Below, in pieces: positions 8,432 to 18,120 of a stretch of DNA of 32,399 nucleotides. The position numbers and the translations under genes were made by a program. Origin of the DNA: Alphaproteobacteria bacterium (lineage in GTDB: Bacteria > Pseudomonadota > Alphaproteobacteria > Rhizobiales > Hyphomicrobiaceae); contig JAHJSN010000194.1 in assembly GCA_018830445.1 (NCBI GenBank), positions 1 to 32,399 of the forward strand, read 5' to 3'. Under the pieces are notes generated by a model. It was not told the origin of the DNA. It saw only the letters and a list, made by a program, of their open reading frames with translations, and made no database searches. Position 1 is the stretch's first letter. Each line of letters begins with the position of its first letter.

Positions 8432-8602
8432 ATGAAAAAGAGAAAAATCAACTTGAACGACGAGGACTGTGAACCAACGCACGAAGATTTCAAGAAAATC
8501 TTCCGCTCGATACGCGATGACGTGCGCCAGGAATCTGTCAGACTTGAACGGGAAGCCTCAGCCAGTGCGGCTCATTGTGTTGTTCGGTGCGAAAAGTCTT
8601 AG
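8432..8602 (+). CDS. Small 56-aa protein, possible antitoxin or its remnant
   Basis: Begins MKKRKINLNDEDCEPTHEDF and contains a charged helix (FRSIRDDVRQESVRLEREA). AGGACGGG lies just before the ATG and a good promoter lies at 8372-8400. Its TAG stop overlaps by one base the GTG of the zeta-like fragment (TAGTG), a translational-coupling arrangement common in antitoxin-toxin pairs. I do not recognise the family. The position upstream of a zeta P-loop suggests the antitoxin of a now-broken zeta kinase, or the antitoxin now serving the Fic protein; this is inference. Confidence 0.55.
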   Translation: MKKRKINLNDEDCEPTHEDFKKIFRSIRDDVRQESVRLEREASASAAHCVVRCEKS

Positions 8603-8799
8603 TGGCGGAAAGAATACCCACCCTGACCGTCATCGCTGGACCTAACGGCTCAGGTAAGACGACGTTGTGTCAATCGAGTGCCACTGCTGACCTGCGTGTG
8701 GTTGGTCGAGAGACTTCGGTGGTGTTTGACGCGTGAATCTCGCGGAGGGAGCCGCTGAGAACGATTGAAAATGCAACGAAACATCTGCAAGCTGAAAAG
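8602..8799 (+). pseudogene. Truncated zeta-toxin-type kinase (P-loop fragment)
   Basis: From GTG 8602 the frame reads PTLTVIAGPNGSGKTTL, a Walker A motif in the setting typical of zeta toxins and very like the intact kinase at 13775-14308. It then reads VVFDA and hits TGA at 8734-8736. The same frame continues ISRREPLRTIENAT, which matches the expected next segment (FVNADEIAR in the intact paralogue), so the stop looks like a decay mutation. It then runs straight into the Fic frame at 8800 with no further zeta sequence. The catalytic body is missing, so it is almost certainly inactive. Confidence 0.75.
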
Positions 8800-9603
8800 A
8801 TGACACAAACCATCTTCGCTAGAATAGCTATCGCCAAGTCGCGCCTTGATCAGATTCGGCCACTGTCAGGTGAAGCGTTACGCCAACTCGATGAATGGTA
8901 CGATGTCAATTTCACCTACACGTCGAACGCGCTTGAAGGCAACACGCTCACGCGGAATGAAACGGCAATTGTTATTGAAAAGGGTATTACGGTTCGTGGC
9001 AAGCCGCTTAAGGATCACAACGAAGCGGTTGATCATTATGCCGCTGTGAAATTCATGCGGGATCTTGCCAAGGACGGTTGCGCATTCACGGAAGCAGACA
9101 TCAAGCAGCTTCATCAGATGGCAGTTTCGAGGACGTTGTCGAGCGCGGGCCGGTATGCCGCTGGGGATCGCTTCATAACAACATCGCAAGGGATGCGAGC
9201 ATTTCCACCGGCACATGATGTTCCAATATTGATGCAACAGTTTATCGGCAACCTTCCCGACGAATTGTCACCACATGCCGCCTTCATGGCGCATCTGGAT
9301 CTGGTGACAATTCATCCATTTGACGATGGCAACGGACGCACGGCCCGATTGTTCATGAACGCGATTTTGCTGCGCGGCGGGTACCCACCCGTCATGGTCG
9401 ATCCTGCGGATAGGCCCGACTACATTGACGCCATCGAAGCATTTCAGACTGGCGGAACCCCTGACTTGTTTTTGTCCTTCATGGGTTCTCAGCTGCTGAT
9501 CACGATCGACAATCACATTGCCCGCATCACTGGTGATGTGCCGGACCCGAAACAAAATGCTGATCCGTCCAAGTCGCAATCGAACGATCCCAAGCCGAAA
9601 TAG
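8800..9603 (+). CDS. Fic/DOC family protein (AMPylase), class II inhibitory motif
   Basis: A 267-residue protein with the canonical Fic motif HPFDDGNGRTAR (172-183) and an N-terminal inhibitory helix motif SNALEGN (42-48, pattern [ST]xxxE[GN]). This makes it a class II Fic with built-in autoinhibition. Expected activity is transfer of AMP from ATP to a protein hydroxyl; the target is unknown. The N-terminal IFARIAIAKSRLDQIRPLS is a usual start for this family, and the C-terminus ends in a polar, likely disordered tail rather than a winged-helix domain. It lies in frame with and directly behind the broken zeta fragment. It is bracketed by 126-bp direct repeats, and its codon use is AT-richer than its neighbours', all suggesting acquisition. 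Confidence 0.93.
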   Translation: MTQTIFARIAIAKSRLDQIRPLSGEALRQLDEWYDVNFTYTSNALEGNTLTRNETAIVIEKGITVRGKPLKDHNEAVDHYAAVKFMRDLAKDGCAFTEADIKQLHQMAVSRTLSSAGRYAAGDRFITTSQGMRAFPPAHDVPILMQQFIGNLPDELSPHAAFMAHLDLVTIHPFDDGNGRTARLFMNAILLRGGYPPVMVDPADRPDYIDAIEAFQTGGTPDLFLSFMGSQLLITIDNHIARITGDVPDPKQNADPSKSQSNDPKPK

Positions 9604-9661
9604 TTGACGTCGCAGCAAGCATTCCTGCTGTGTATGTATTTGGGTGCTCTGGTGGCCGGCC

Positions 9662-9808
9662 ATGCAAGCGGTCGCGAACCCATCAACGAGCGAACAAAGC
9701 CAGTCAGCGTTCTACGCAATTCTGGGTACGCTTGCGAAAGGCAAGTTCAAGCGGCCTTCACCTTGGACTGATCTCAGAGGCTTACGCAACAAAATGTGCT
9801 GGTCATAA
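9662..9808 (+). CDS. Possible 48-aa ORF behind the Fic gene
   Basis: A short open frame, MQAVANPSTSEQSQSAFYAI and onward, ending at the edge of repeat copy B. No ribosome site or known family is visible; the N-terminal part is polar and the rest basic. It may be a gene remnant from the inserted module. The rest of 9604-10067 holds only repeats. Confidence 0.2.
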   Translation: MQAVANPSTSEQSQSAFYAILGTLAKGKFKRPSPWTDLRGLRNKMCWS

Positions 9809-9932
9809 TCCACCGTTGGAAAGGGCAACCTCTGCGGCGCATTCCGCTCATTCCCTCAACATTGGGCAAGCCCATGTTGGATGCGCTAATGCGCTTTAAA
9901 TGTTTCGTTTTTTTAACCCGCCCTGCTTGCTT
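9807..9932 (+). repeat. 126-bp direct repeat, copy B
   Basis: Near-identical to 8229-8354, same orientation and same length; differences are one-base indels and a few substitutions (for example GCGCTTTAAA against GCGCCCTAAA). Further related fragments follow: CACCCCGCCTGCGCGGGG near 9949, and a third CCCAACATTGGGCAAG piece with CCCACCCTACGAG at about 10015-10062. This makes 9807-10062 a cluster of intergenic repeat debris. Confidence 0.85.
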
Positions 9933-10067
9933 CAATCGTGAACCCACACCCCGCCTGCGCGGGGATGACGGAGGTGGGTGCGGTGCGCTCAGCGGCGGGT
10001 TGCGCTCTTTATCCCAACATTGGGCAAGACCATGTTGGGGAGCTTAAACCCACCCTACGAGTGACCG

Positions 10068-10841
10068 TCACTCACTCCGGACATACTCGAACACCAGCGT
10101 GTCGTCGCGATAGCCCGACACGCTGCAATCGTCGCGGCGGCGGGGGGCTTGGCCGTAGAGCGTCACCTTGAGGCCGCCCTTGGTAACCGGACCAGAAACG
10201 GGGTGGCCGATGGGGCCGCAATCGCGCGAGAAGACGTAGGCGGTGCCAACGTAGCTATCGCCCTGCTTCTCGCCTTCGAAAACGACATCGCACTGGTTGA
10301 TGCCTGCGCGCTCAAGTCCACGCCGCGGGCGCTCGTAGGCGAAGCGGCGGGTGGCTCCATTGGCCAGGGGGCGCATCGTCGAACCGTTGTGGTTCCAGAC
10401 CGTTCCGGGGCCGCAGCTATCGGCCAGGCCACCGCCGCCACCGCCGGAATTGCCCGCGCTGTCGAAGGTGACGACTTCGCGTTCGCAGTTATAGGCAGCC
10501 GGCAGTCCGCTGGAAGCGAACTCGCACGTCGCCGTCGTTTCCAGGGTGCTGCCATTGAAAGAGAAACGGATGCGCATGGTCGAGTTGCGACCCTCGAAGG
10601 GGAACTTCTTGCCCTTCGACATGCAGTACCCGCGGCGCTCGGAGGTGGTGGTCTTGTCGAGGATCTGAAAGGCAATCGGGCTTGAGGGATTGGACTTCGC
10701 GTAAAGCTCGTCGTCGTTGATCTCGAAACGCGGGTCGGCGGTGGTGCAGGCGTTGTGGTAGTCGCCGGCGGTCGCGGTGCCTGCCACCGCCATCAGCGCA
10801 ACGGCGGCCACCGCTGCCGCCAATACCTTCTTGAAAGTCAT
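10068..10841 (-). CDS. Secreted protein of unknown function
   Basis: About 257 residues from ATG 10841, which has GGGAGGGG some six bases upstream; an extension to 10895 lacks support. A signal peptide (KKVLAAAVAAVALMAVAGTATAG) is followed by a cysteine-containing mature protein. A Gly-rich hinge (SGGGGGG) lies near the middle. Cysteines are scattered (NACTT, GYCM, TCEF, NCER, SCGP, QCDV, DCGP, DCSV), suggesting disulfides in the periplasm. The two halves look like beta-rich domains. I recognise no family. It is divergent from the TPP-riboswitch operon. Confidence 0.7.
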   Translation of the reverse strand: MTFKKVLAAAVAAVALMAVAGTATAGDYHNACTTADPRFEINDDELYAKSNPSSPIAFQILDKTTTSERRGYCMSKGKKFPFEGRNSTMRIRFSFNGSTLETTATCEFASSGLPAAYNCEREVVTFDSAGNSGGGGGGLADSCGPGTVWNHNGSTMRPLANGATRRFAYERPRRGLERAGINQCDVVFEGEKQGDSYVGTAYVFSRDCGPIGHPVSGPVTKGGLKVTLYGQAPRRRDDCSVSGYRDDTLVFEYVRSE

Positions 10842-11032
10842 CGCAATCCCCTCCCGCTCCGCCTGTATCAACTCTGCGACGGTCCCGCCCGACAATGGGA
10901 TGGGAATCTAAGTCCCAGGATATGAAAGAAAAGGCAATCGTTACCTGGAAGCCTTTCAAGTTTGATTAGAAGACTCGGGAGCGTGGCTGCTGCCCCTTGC
11001 AATTGGCGGCCCGGCATACCAAACTCTGGGGA

Positions 11033-11131
11033 ATTCCGAGGGGCGCCGGGGAACCGGCTGAGATCTGCTTCAGAGCCAGCAGAGCACCCTTTGAACCTGA
11101 TCCGGGTCATGCCGGCGAAGGGACGGGGCAA
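11033..11131 (+). ncRNA. TPP (THI-box) riboswitch
   Basis: The conserved TPP aptamer is present: GAGGGGCGCC opening, CTGAGA (around 11058), the P3 arm TCTGCTTCAGAGCCAGCAGA, then ACCCTTTGAACCTGATC, GGGTCATGCCGGCGAAGGGA. This is the thi-box core and closing stem. It lies about 80 bp upstream of a small membrane-protein gene and of thiC. It is expected to switch off expression of both when thiamine pyrophosphate is abundant. Confidence 0.95.
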
Positions 11132-11212
11132 TTCAAGCGATCCTATTCCCGTTCCGCAGCCGGCTGGCATCGACCCCGCCAGATGGCGGCTGGCCCGTGC
11201 GCAAGGAACGTG

Positions 11213-11602
11213 ATGAGCACTGCGCAGTACATCGCCGGGTTGATCGGGCCGCTGTTCATGGCGATCGCCGCGTTCATGGCACTGCGCCGGGCGGCCTTCG
11301 CGGAGTTCGCGCAAATGGCGATCCGCGACAAGCCGCTGATCCTGTTCGCGGGCGTCGTGCTGCTGGTTGCGGGAACGGCCATCCTGCAAAGCCACAACCT
11401 TTGGGTGGGCGACTGGCGCATCCTCATCACTCTCATCGGCTGGCTCGGGGTTATCGGCGGGCTCATCCGGATCTTCGCGCCGGAGTTCGCCACCTCCGTC
11501 GTCGAGCACATCAAACCGGACCATCCCGCCGTCATGGTCACAGCTGTCATCTACTTCGCTCTCGGCGCCTTCCTCTTCGGCAAGGCTCACGCACTCATCT
11601 GA
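11213..11602 (+). CDS. Small four-helix inner-membrane protein in the thiC operon
   Basis: A 129-residue protein with four hydrophobic segments (IAGLIGPLFMAIAAFMAL; PLILFAGVVLLVAGTAIL; ILITLIGWLGVIGGLIRIF; VMVTAVIYFALGAFLFG). ATG 11213 has AAGGA at good spacing. It lies between the TPP riboswitch and thiC (54 bp ahead of thiC), so it should be under thiamine control. Function is unknown; a role in uptake or export of a thiamine precursor is possible, but no transporter family is recognised. Confidence 0.8.
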   Translation: MSTAQYIAGLIGPLFMAIAAFMALRRAAFAEFAQMAIRDKPLILFAGVVLLVAGTAILQSHNLWVGDWRILITLIGWLGVIGGLIRIFAPEFATSVVEHIKPDHPAVMVTAVIYFALGAFLFGKAHALI

Positions 11603-13759
<2,157 letters not shown>

Positions 13760-13774
13760 GATGGACCTTTTGCA

Positions 13775-14308
13775 ATGCAGGAGCTGATCATACTTGGTGG
13801 ACCTAATGGCGCCGGCAAGACCAGTTTTGCAAATGAGTATTTACCATCGGAGCGTGAAGACCTTGCGTTTGTGAATGCGGATGAGATCGCGCGTGAACTG
13901 CTGCCAAGCGGGCTAACAGGCGCGGAGCTGGAAATTCGAGCCGCACGGATGATGCTCGAAGAAATTGGGCAACTCACGGTACAACGACGCGAACTCATGA
14001 TTGAGACCACTTTGAGTTCGCGGAGTTACGCTGCTCGTATCCCGGGCTGGAAAAGCCTGGGTTATTCGGTGCATCTCATCTATCCGCGGTTGCCTAATGT
14101 TGAAGCCTCAGTTTCGAGAGTTCGCACCCGTGTTGCGGCGGGTGGGCATGATATTCCGGAGACCACGATCCGGCGCCGGTTTGTGAGAAGCCTCAGTAAC
14201 CTTGAGAATATTTATATTCCTATTGTCGATGAATGGTATATTTGGGACAGCCTTGAGGGTGACTTCCAACTTGCTGAAGCATGGGACGACGGATGCCTAA
14301 ACGTATGA
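13775..14308 (+). CDS. Zeta-toxin-family P-loop kinase
   Basis: A 177-residue protein with Walker A GGPNGAGKTS (8-17), FVNADEIAR (about 32-40), the ETTLSS segment that in zeta kinases marks the substrate pocket, and the conserved R.R...GGHDIPETTIRRRF lid region. Zeta toxins phosphorylate UDP-N-acetylglucosamine; shorter chromosomal members like this one are less well characterised and may not be toxic. It begins 15 bp after thiC and runs the same way, so read-through from the thiamine operon is possible. The next ORF overlaps its 3' end. The broken fragment at 8602 is its truncated relative. Confidence 0.88.
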   Translation: MQELIILGGPNGAGKTSFANEYLPSEREDLAFVNADEIARELLPSGLTGAELEIRAARMMLEEIGQLTVQRRELMIETTLSSRSYAARIPGWKSLGYSVHLIYPRLPNVEASVSRVRTRVAAGGHDIPETTIRRRFVRSLSNLENIYIPIVDEWYIWDSLEGDFQLAEAWDDGCLNV

Positions 14309-14463
14309 ATACGTCAGAAATTTCGGCGGCATTGAAGAGGGCCGCAAAGCTCGCCACAACCGGATCGAAAGAGCAGCGATCGGGGCGCTTCTTGTTGCGC
14401 GATACGCGAACCGATCGCTTCCATTCCTTGAAGCGCGAAACGAGCAAGGCAGGCAAAAAATAA
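14293..14463 (+). CDS. Small basic protein overlapping the zeta-like kinase gene
   Basis: About 56 residues from ATG 14293 (ATG 14281 and 14305 are alternatives), overlapping the kinase stop by 16 bases. The composition is Lys/Arg-rich: NTSEISAALKRAAKLATTG, then RSGRFLLRDTRTDRF. The coupling with the kinase suggests a dedicated partner, perhaps an antitoxin or regulator. Family not recognised. Confidence 0.6.
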   Translation: MPKRMNTSEISAALKRAAKLATTGSKEQRSGRFLLRDTRTDRFHSLKRETSKAGKK

Positions 14464-14543
14464 TCGCGCTTTTCGTCACCAGCGGTTAGGCAACATGAAT
14501 CGTTTTTGCCGTCAAGGAAACGTTGTCGGAGAACATGCCCCCC

Positions 14544-15023
14544 CTAAACCTCATCGTCGTCGCGGTAGACCATCCAGAAGTTTTGCAGACGGAAAACCGT
14601 GTAGGAGGCAGACCAGGCCATCATCATGATGCCGGTCAGGGCTTCGAAGCCGCAGATCGTGCGAACGAAGCCGGTCGGCCTGATGTCGCCGTAACCCACC
14701 GAAGCGTAAGTCACCACCGAGATGTAGAGGTAATCGCGCCACGAGCCGTCGAATGCTCCTTCGAGATCGCCAAGCAAGAGGTGGTTCTTGGCAAGGTAGA
14801 TGCCGCCGGCGAACAGCCAGATTTCAATCGAGTGGGCCGCAAAAAGAAGAAAGACGCCCAAGACGACCTTGGTGCGAAGCCCGCCCCATCGATAGTCGTG
14901 CCACCAGTGCACGAGCCGCAATGCCTCATAGTGTATGAGAATCGTCAGGGCCGTAATGGCGGCGGTCAGGAGGGTCGCGGTCAGCACATCATTGGCTCCA
15001 GGATTCAGCTGTTGTCCCAGCAT
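14544..15023 (-). CDS. Two-helix potassium-channel-like protein
   Basis: About 159 residues from ATG 15023. No ribosome site is visible there; a GTG at 14987 has GGAGCC upstream and is an alternative. Two or three hydrophobic N-terminal segments are followed by a pore loop (YLYISVVTYASVGYGDIRPTG) with the selectivity filter SVGYGD, in place of the usual TVGYGD. A final helix follows (FEALTGIMMMAWSASYTVFRL). It matches the ion-channel-2 fold. No ligand-binding or RCK domain is present. The inner-membrane K+ conductance assignment rests on the filter. Confidence 0.85.
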   Translation of the reverse strand: MLGQQLNPGANDVLTATLLTAAITALTILIHYEALRLVHWWHDYRWGGLRTKVVLGVFLLFAAHSIEIWLFAGGIYLAKNHLLLGDLEGAFDGSWRDYLYISVVTYASVGYGDIRPTGFVRTICGFEALTGIMMMAWSASYTVFRLQNFWMVYRDDDEV

Positions 15024-15454
15024 AGCGCGTCGGGGGAGGGAGTTGGGAAGCTGCGTCGTACTTCCACACCGTTCAATTCGGCCTCGGCTTGAAAGCTGAA
15101 GGGGTGCATGGCGGCGCATGTTTTCCCGTCGAGTGCCCTCGTCGATCCCTGAATTGCATGTTGCACTGCAGACGACAGCGCGGCCGTGGGGGGCCGTGGG
15201 GCCCTTTCAATAAATGCGTCTTCACGTAGGGACTTGCTGGATATTCGTGCAGCGATGCAGTATCTTTCCTCAACGATTGGGGGAGGCATAATTGTCAATC
15301 AGGCGAGGCGTTGGTTGCGTGCCGATCGGCGCGCAACCTGATCTATCCGGTCCTGTTTCGGAATGGCGGCCAACCGCCGGCTGTGGTGGCAAACGACCGA
15401 CTTTCGAGAATGCGGTTACGCGGCCCTTTCAATCCAGGACAGGCGGCTAGATAG
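15024..15454. other. Intergenic region without a supported gene
   Basis: Open frames occur on both strands but none has a ribosome site, a family motif or plausible codon use. It is expected to carry promoters for the divergent channel gene and SLC13 gene; I could not identify a convincing -35/-10 pair. Confidence 0.4.
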
Positions 15455-16960
15455 ATGCATCCGTCCGTTCAAGCGCGACTCGAACGAACACTGGGCCGTG
15501 CGGGACAAGACCGGCGCGCCAAGTCGACTCGCGGACTGGGTGCCTTTCTTTGGGAGAAGCGATGGTTCTTCATCGCGCTACTGGTTGGCGGCGTCCTGAT
15601 GCTGTTGCCGCCCCCTGACGGCCTGAGCCAACGCGGGCTTATCATCCTGGCGATGTCGGTGATCGCCGTCATTTTGTTCGTGACCGAACCCATTCCGCTG
15701 CCGACCGTTGCGATTCTCATCATAATCGGACAGGTGCTGCTCCTGGGGATCGATTCGACGACTGTCGCCAAGAGCTTGATGAGCGACAGCGTGCTGTTCA
15801 TCATGGGATCGCTGATGCTGGCCGTGGCGGTCGTCAAGCAGAAACTGGACAAGCGGATCGCATATCTCATCGTGCGCATGACCGGCACCAGGACAGCCAA
15901 TATCTGCCTCGGCATTTCGCTGGTTTCGGGGCTACTGTCTTCGGTGATCGGCGAGCATACAGTCGCGGCAATGATGCTGCCGGTCGCGATCACGCTGATC
16001 ACGCTGACTTCCAGCGATGCGAAACAAGTTCGCGGGCTGGCGGCGGTGCTGCTGTTCTCGGTCTGCTACGGCTGTTCGATCGCCGGGATCGGCACACCGT
16101 CGGGCGGTGCGCGAAATGCCATCATGGTCGGGTACTGGAAAGAATTCTTCTACGACCCAGCCAACCCGGAAACCTATAAGTACCTGGTCGACTACCTGAC
16201 CTGGTCGCTCTACTGCTATCCGGTGTTTCTTGTCCAGCTCCCGATCGTCACGGCGTTGCTGCTTTATACGTTCCGGCCCGAGTACGATAACCTGTCGCGT
16301 GCGGTTGTTAAATTGCGCAGCCAGGTGAAAAGCCAGGGTCCGATGGGGCAGAAGGACTGGACCGCAATCGTTGTGTTCCTGCTCACCTTGATCTGCTGGA
16401 TACTGTTTTCGGACAAGTTCGGTCTTGGAACCATTGCGCTCGGGGGAGCGGCGGCTTTCCTGATCCTCGGGCTGGTGAAGTGGGAAGACGTCAACTCCGG
16501 TGTCAACTGGGGGGTCGTGCTGCTCTACGCCGCCGCGATATCTCTCGGCATCCAAATGAAGGACAGCGGCGCGGCGCTCTGGGTTGCCAACAGTTTCCTG
16601 CAAACGCTTGCGCCTTTGGGCTTCGACAGCGGCCTGCCGCTGTTGGCGGCGGTCTCCTTGCTGACCACTGGGGTTACCAATACGATGTCGAATGGTGCAG
16701 CGGTTGCAGTGCTGGGGCCGATAACACTCAAACTCGCCGTCGCTGCAAACGAGAGCCCGCTCGTGGTTGGTTTCGTGACTGCCATTTCGTCCGCGTTCGC
16801 GTATCTGACCGTGATTGGCACGCCGGCGTCCACGATCGTTTATTCGTCCGGATACCTGAAAACCCAGGATTTCCTTGTCGTCGGGTTCCGGATGGCAGTC
16901 GCTTCGACACTGGTTCTGCTGCTGGCCGCCTCCGTATACTGGCCGCTCGCCGGTCTGTAA
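15455..16960 (+). CDS. SLC13/DASS family anion transporter
   Basis: A 501-residue inner-membrane symporter with about eleven to thirteen hydrophobic segments. The two SNT-like substrate and sodium motifs are visible in variant form: AGIGTPSGGARNAI in the first half and TNTMSNGAAVAVLGPI in the second; the late GTPAST segment is also typical. The family moves dicarboxylates, sulfate or phosphate with sodium. The substrate is not determined here. The N-terminus (about 30 residues) is hydrophilic. It is followed after 18 bp by the universal stress protein gene, so the two are probably co-transcribed. Confidence 0.9.
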   Translation: MHPSVQARLERTLGRAGQDRRAKSTRGLGAFLWEKRWFFIALLVGGVLMLLPPPDGLSQRGLIILAMSVIAVILFVTEPIPLPTVAILIIIGQVLLLGIDSTTVAKSLMSDSVLFIMGSLMLAVAVVKQKLDKRIAYLIVRMTGTRTANICLGISLVSGLLSSVIGEHTVAAMMLPVAITLITLTSSDAKQVRGLAAVLLFSVCYGCSIAGIGTPSGGARNAIMVGYWKEFFYDPANPETYKYLVDYLTWSLYCYPVFLVQLPIVTALLLYTFRPEYDNLSRAVVKLRSQVKSQGPMGQKDWTAIVVFLLTLICWILFSDKFGLGTIALGGAAAFLILGLVKWEDVNSGVNWGVVLLYAAAISLGIQMKDSGAALWVANSFLQTLAPLGFDSGLPLLAAVSLLTTGVTNTMSNGAAVAVLGPITLKLAVAANESPLVVGFVTAISSAFAYLTVIGTPASTIVYSSGYLKTQDFLVVGFRMAVASTLVLLLAASVYWPLAGL

Positions 16961-16978
16961 GATTTGGAGTGTCCTTGA

Positions 16979-17944
16979 ATGGCGATTCGAAAACCAGGCT
17001 TGAGCACCGATGGCGAGCGTTTCAGCATTGTCGTCTGCTTTGACGGCTCCGAAGAATCCCACCGCGCGCTGCGCTATGCCGTGCGGATTGGTTCAGGGAC
17101 GGACGCCGACCTGACGCTGCTTTACGTGCGACCGTTCGACCAGGGCCTCAGAACAAGCGGCCTCGATCTTTCCGTGGTGCGCGAAAATATACTGTCCTGG
17201 GGCCTCGACCTGCCCGGCATGCGCGTGCTGAAGGAGGGCCGGGATGCGCTGGTGGAATTGGGATGGCTGGAGACGGACTGGGAGAAGGAGCATGCCCATG
17301 CCCAGGTTCGAGGGGACCCGCTCGGAGACAACGCAATCGTGTATTCCAGTCCGTCGGGTCGGTCGATCGTCCTGAGGCTTCTCGTCGCCAAGTCGGTTGC
17401 AGACGGCGTTCTCGATGAATGTGAACTCGGGCAATACAATCTGTGCATCGTCGGCTGGCCGCCCGCCACCGGTGGTGCAAGCGGCGTAGGGTACATCACC
17501 CAGGAGGTTGCCAACCGGATTGCACGTGAGCATTCGGGCACCGTGCTCGTTTCAAGATTCCTCGAGGAAAGCCATGGGCATCTCGTTTGCGTATCGAACC
17601 ACGAGGGGTCAATTCTATCGGCACGCATGGACGCAGAGGTGGCGGCGAGATGCGCCTGCCCGATATATCTGCTTTCGGTCGCGCCATCGCAAACGAAGCT
17701 CTATTCGGCGAAGCGCGCCATAGCCCGGGCCCGGGCTGCAATTCGCGATGCCGGCCTGGAAGTCTCCGGCGCAACCACGCTGGTTGGCGATCCGGTGACG
17801 ACAATCATCGAAGAGGGTAAGAAATATTCCGTCATTGTCATGTCGCGCTTCCGCCGCCGCACCGGATGGCGACAGTTCTTCTCGAACAGCATCGCGTTCA
17901 AGGTTCTGGCGAAAGCAAAAAATTCGGTGATGATCGTGCGCTGA
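16979..17944 (+). CDS. Tandem universal stress protein (UspA-like)
   Basis: A 321-residue soluble protein. The N-terminal UspA domain begins FSIVVCFDGSEESHRALRYA. The C-terminal one ends GDPVTTIIEEGKKYSVIVMSRF followed by an FSNSIAFKVL segment. The nucleotide-binding G-x2-G-x9-G(S/T) signature is degenerate in both halves, so ATP binding is uncertain. The central segment (about 115-190) is unlike standard Usp. It lies 18 bp behind the SLC13 gene; fused or linked Usp domains often regulate neighbouring transporters, so it may modulate that symporter. Confidence 0.85.
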   Translation: MAIRKPGLSTDGERFSIVVCFDGSEESHRALRYAVRIGSGTDADLTLLYVRPFDQGLRTSGLDLSVVRENILSWGLDLPGMRVLKEGRDALVELGWLETDWEKEHAHAQVRGDPLGDNAIVYSSPSGRSIVLRLLVAKSVADGVLDECELGQYNLCIVGWPPATGGASGVGYITQEVANRIAREHSGTVLVSRFLEESHGHLVCVSNHEGSILSARMDAEVAARCACPIYLLSVAPSQTKLYSAKRAIARARAAIRDAGLEVSGATTLVGDPVTTIIEEGKKYSVIVMSRFRRRTGWRQFFSNSIAFKVLAKAKNSVMIVR

Positions 17945-18021
17945 TTTGCTGCCGGTACAGCCGGGGCCATGGAGAGAGGGTGCCTCGATGTGGGCACTCA
18001 GGGCGACGCGAGCACGACGGA

Positions 18022-18066
18022 CCAGAAAAATGCGGCGGTCGGCAGGCTCTGCCGACGCACCGCATT
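18022..18066 (-). terminator. Terminator of the DUF302 gene
   Basis: A hairpin with stem AATGCGG...GTCGGCAG and complementary CTGCCGAC...CCGCATT (18029-18066), small internal loops. On the minus strand it is followed by a run of five T. It lies about 55 bp beyond the DUF302 stop, between two convergent genes. Confidence 0.65.
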
Positions 18067-18120
18067 CGTTACTCTGTAAATCCGCCTCGGCAGAATGGGT
18101 CCATTTGAGTTGAACAGGCT

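Noticed and set aside
15005-15298. A 97-aa open frame on the minus strand upstream of the channel gene
   Set aside because: No ribosome site, no family, polar low-complexity product; overlaps the channel start region.
15932-17062. A 376-aa open frame opposite the SLC13 gene
   Set aside because: Antisense shadow with no family motif; membrane protein on the plus strand is clear.
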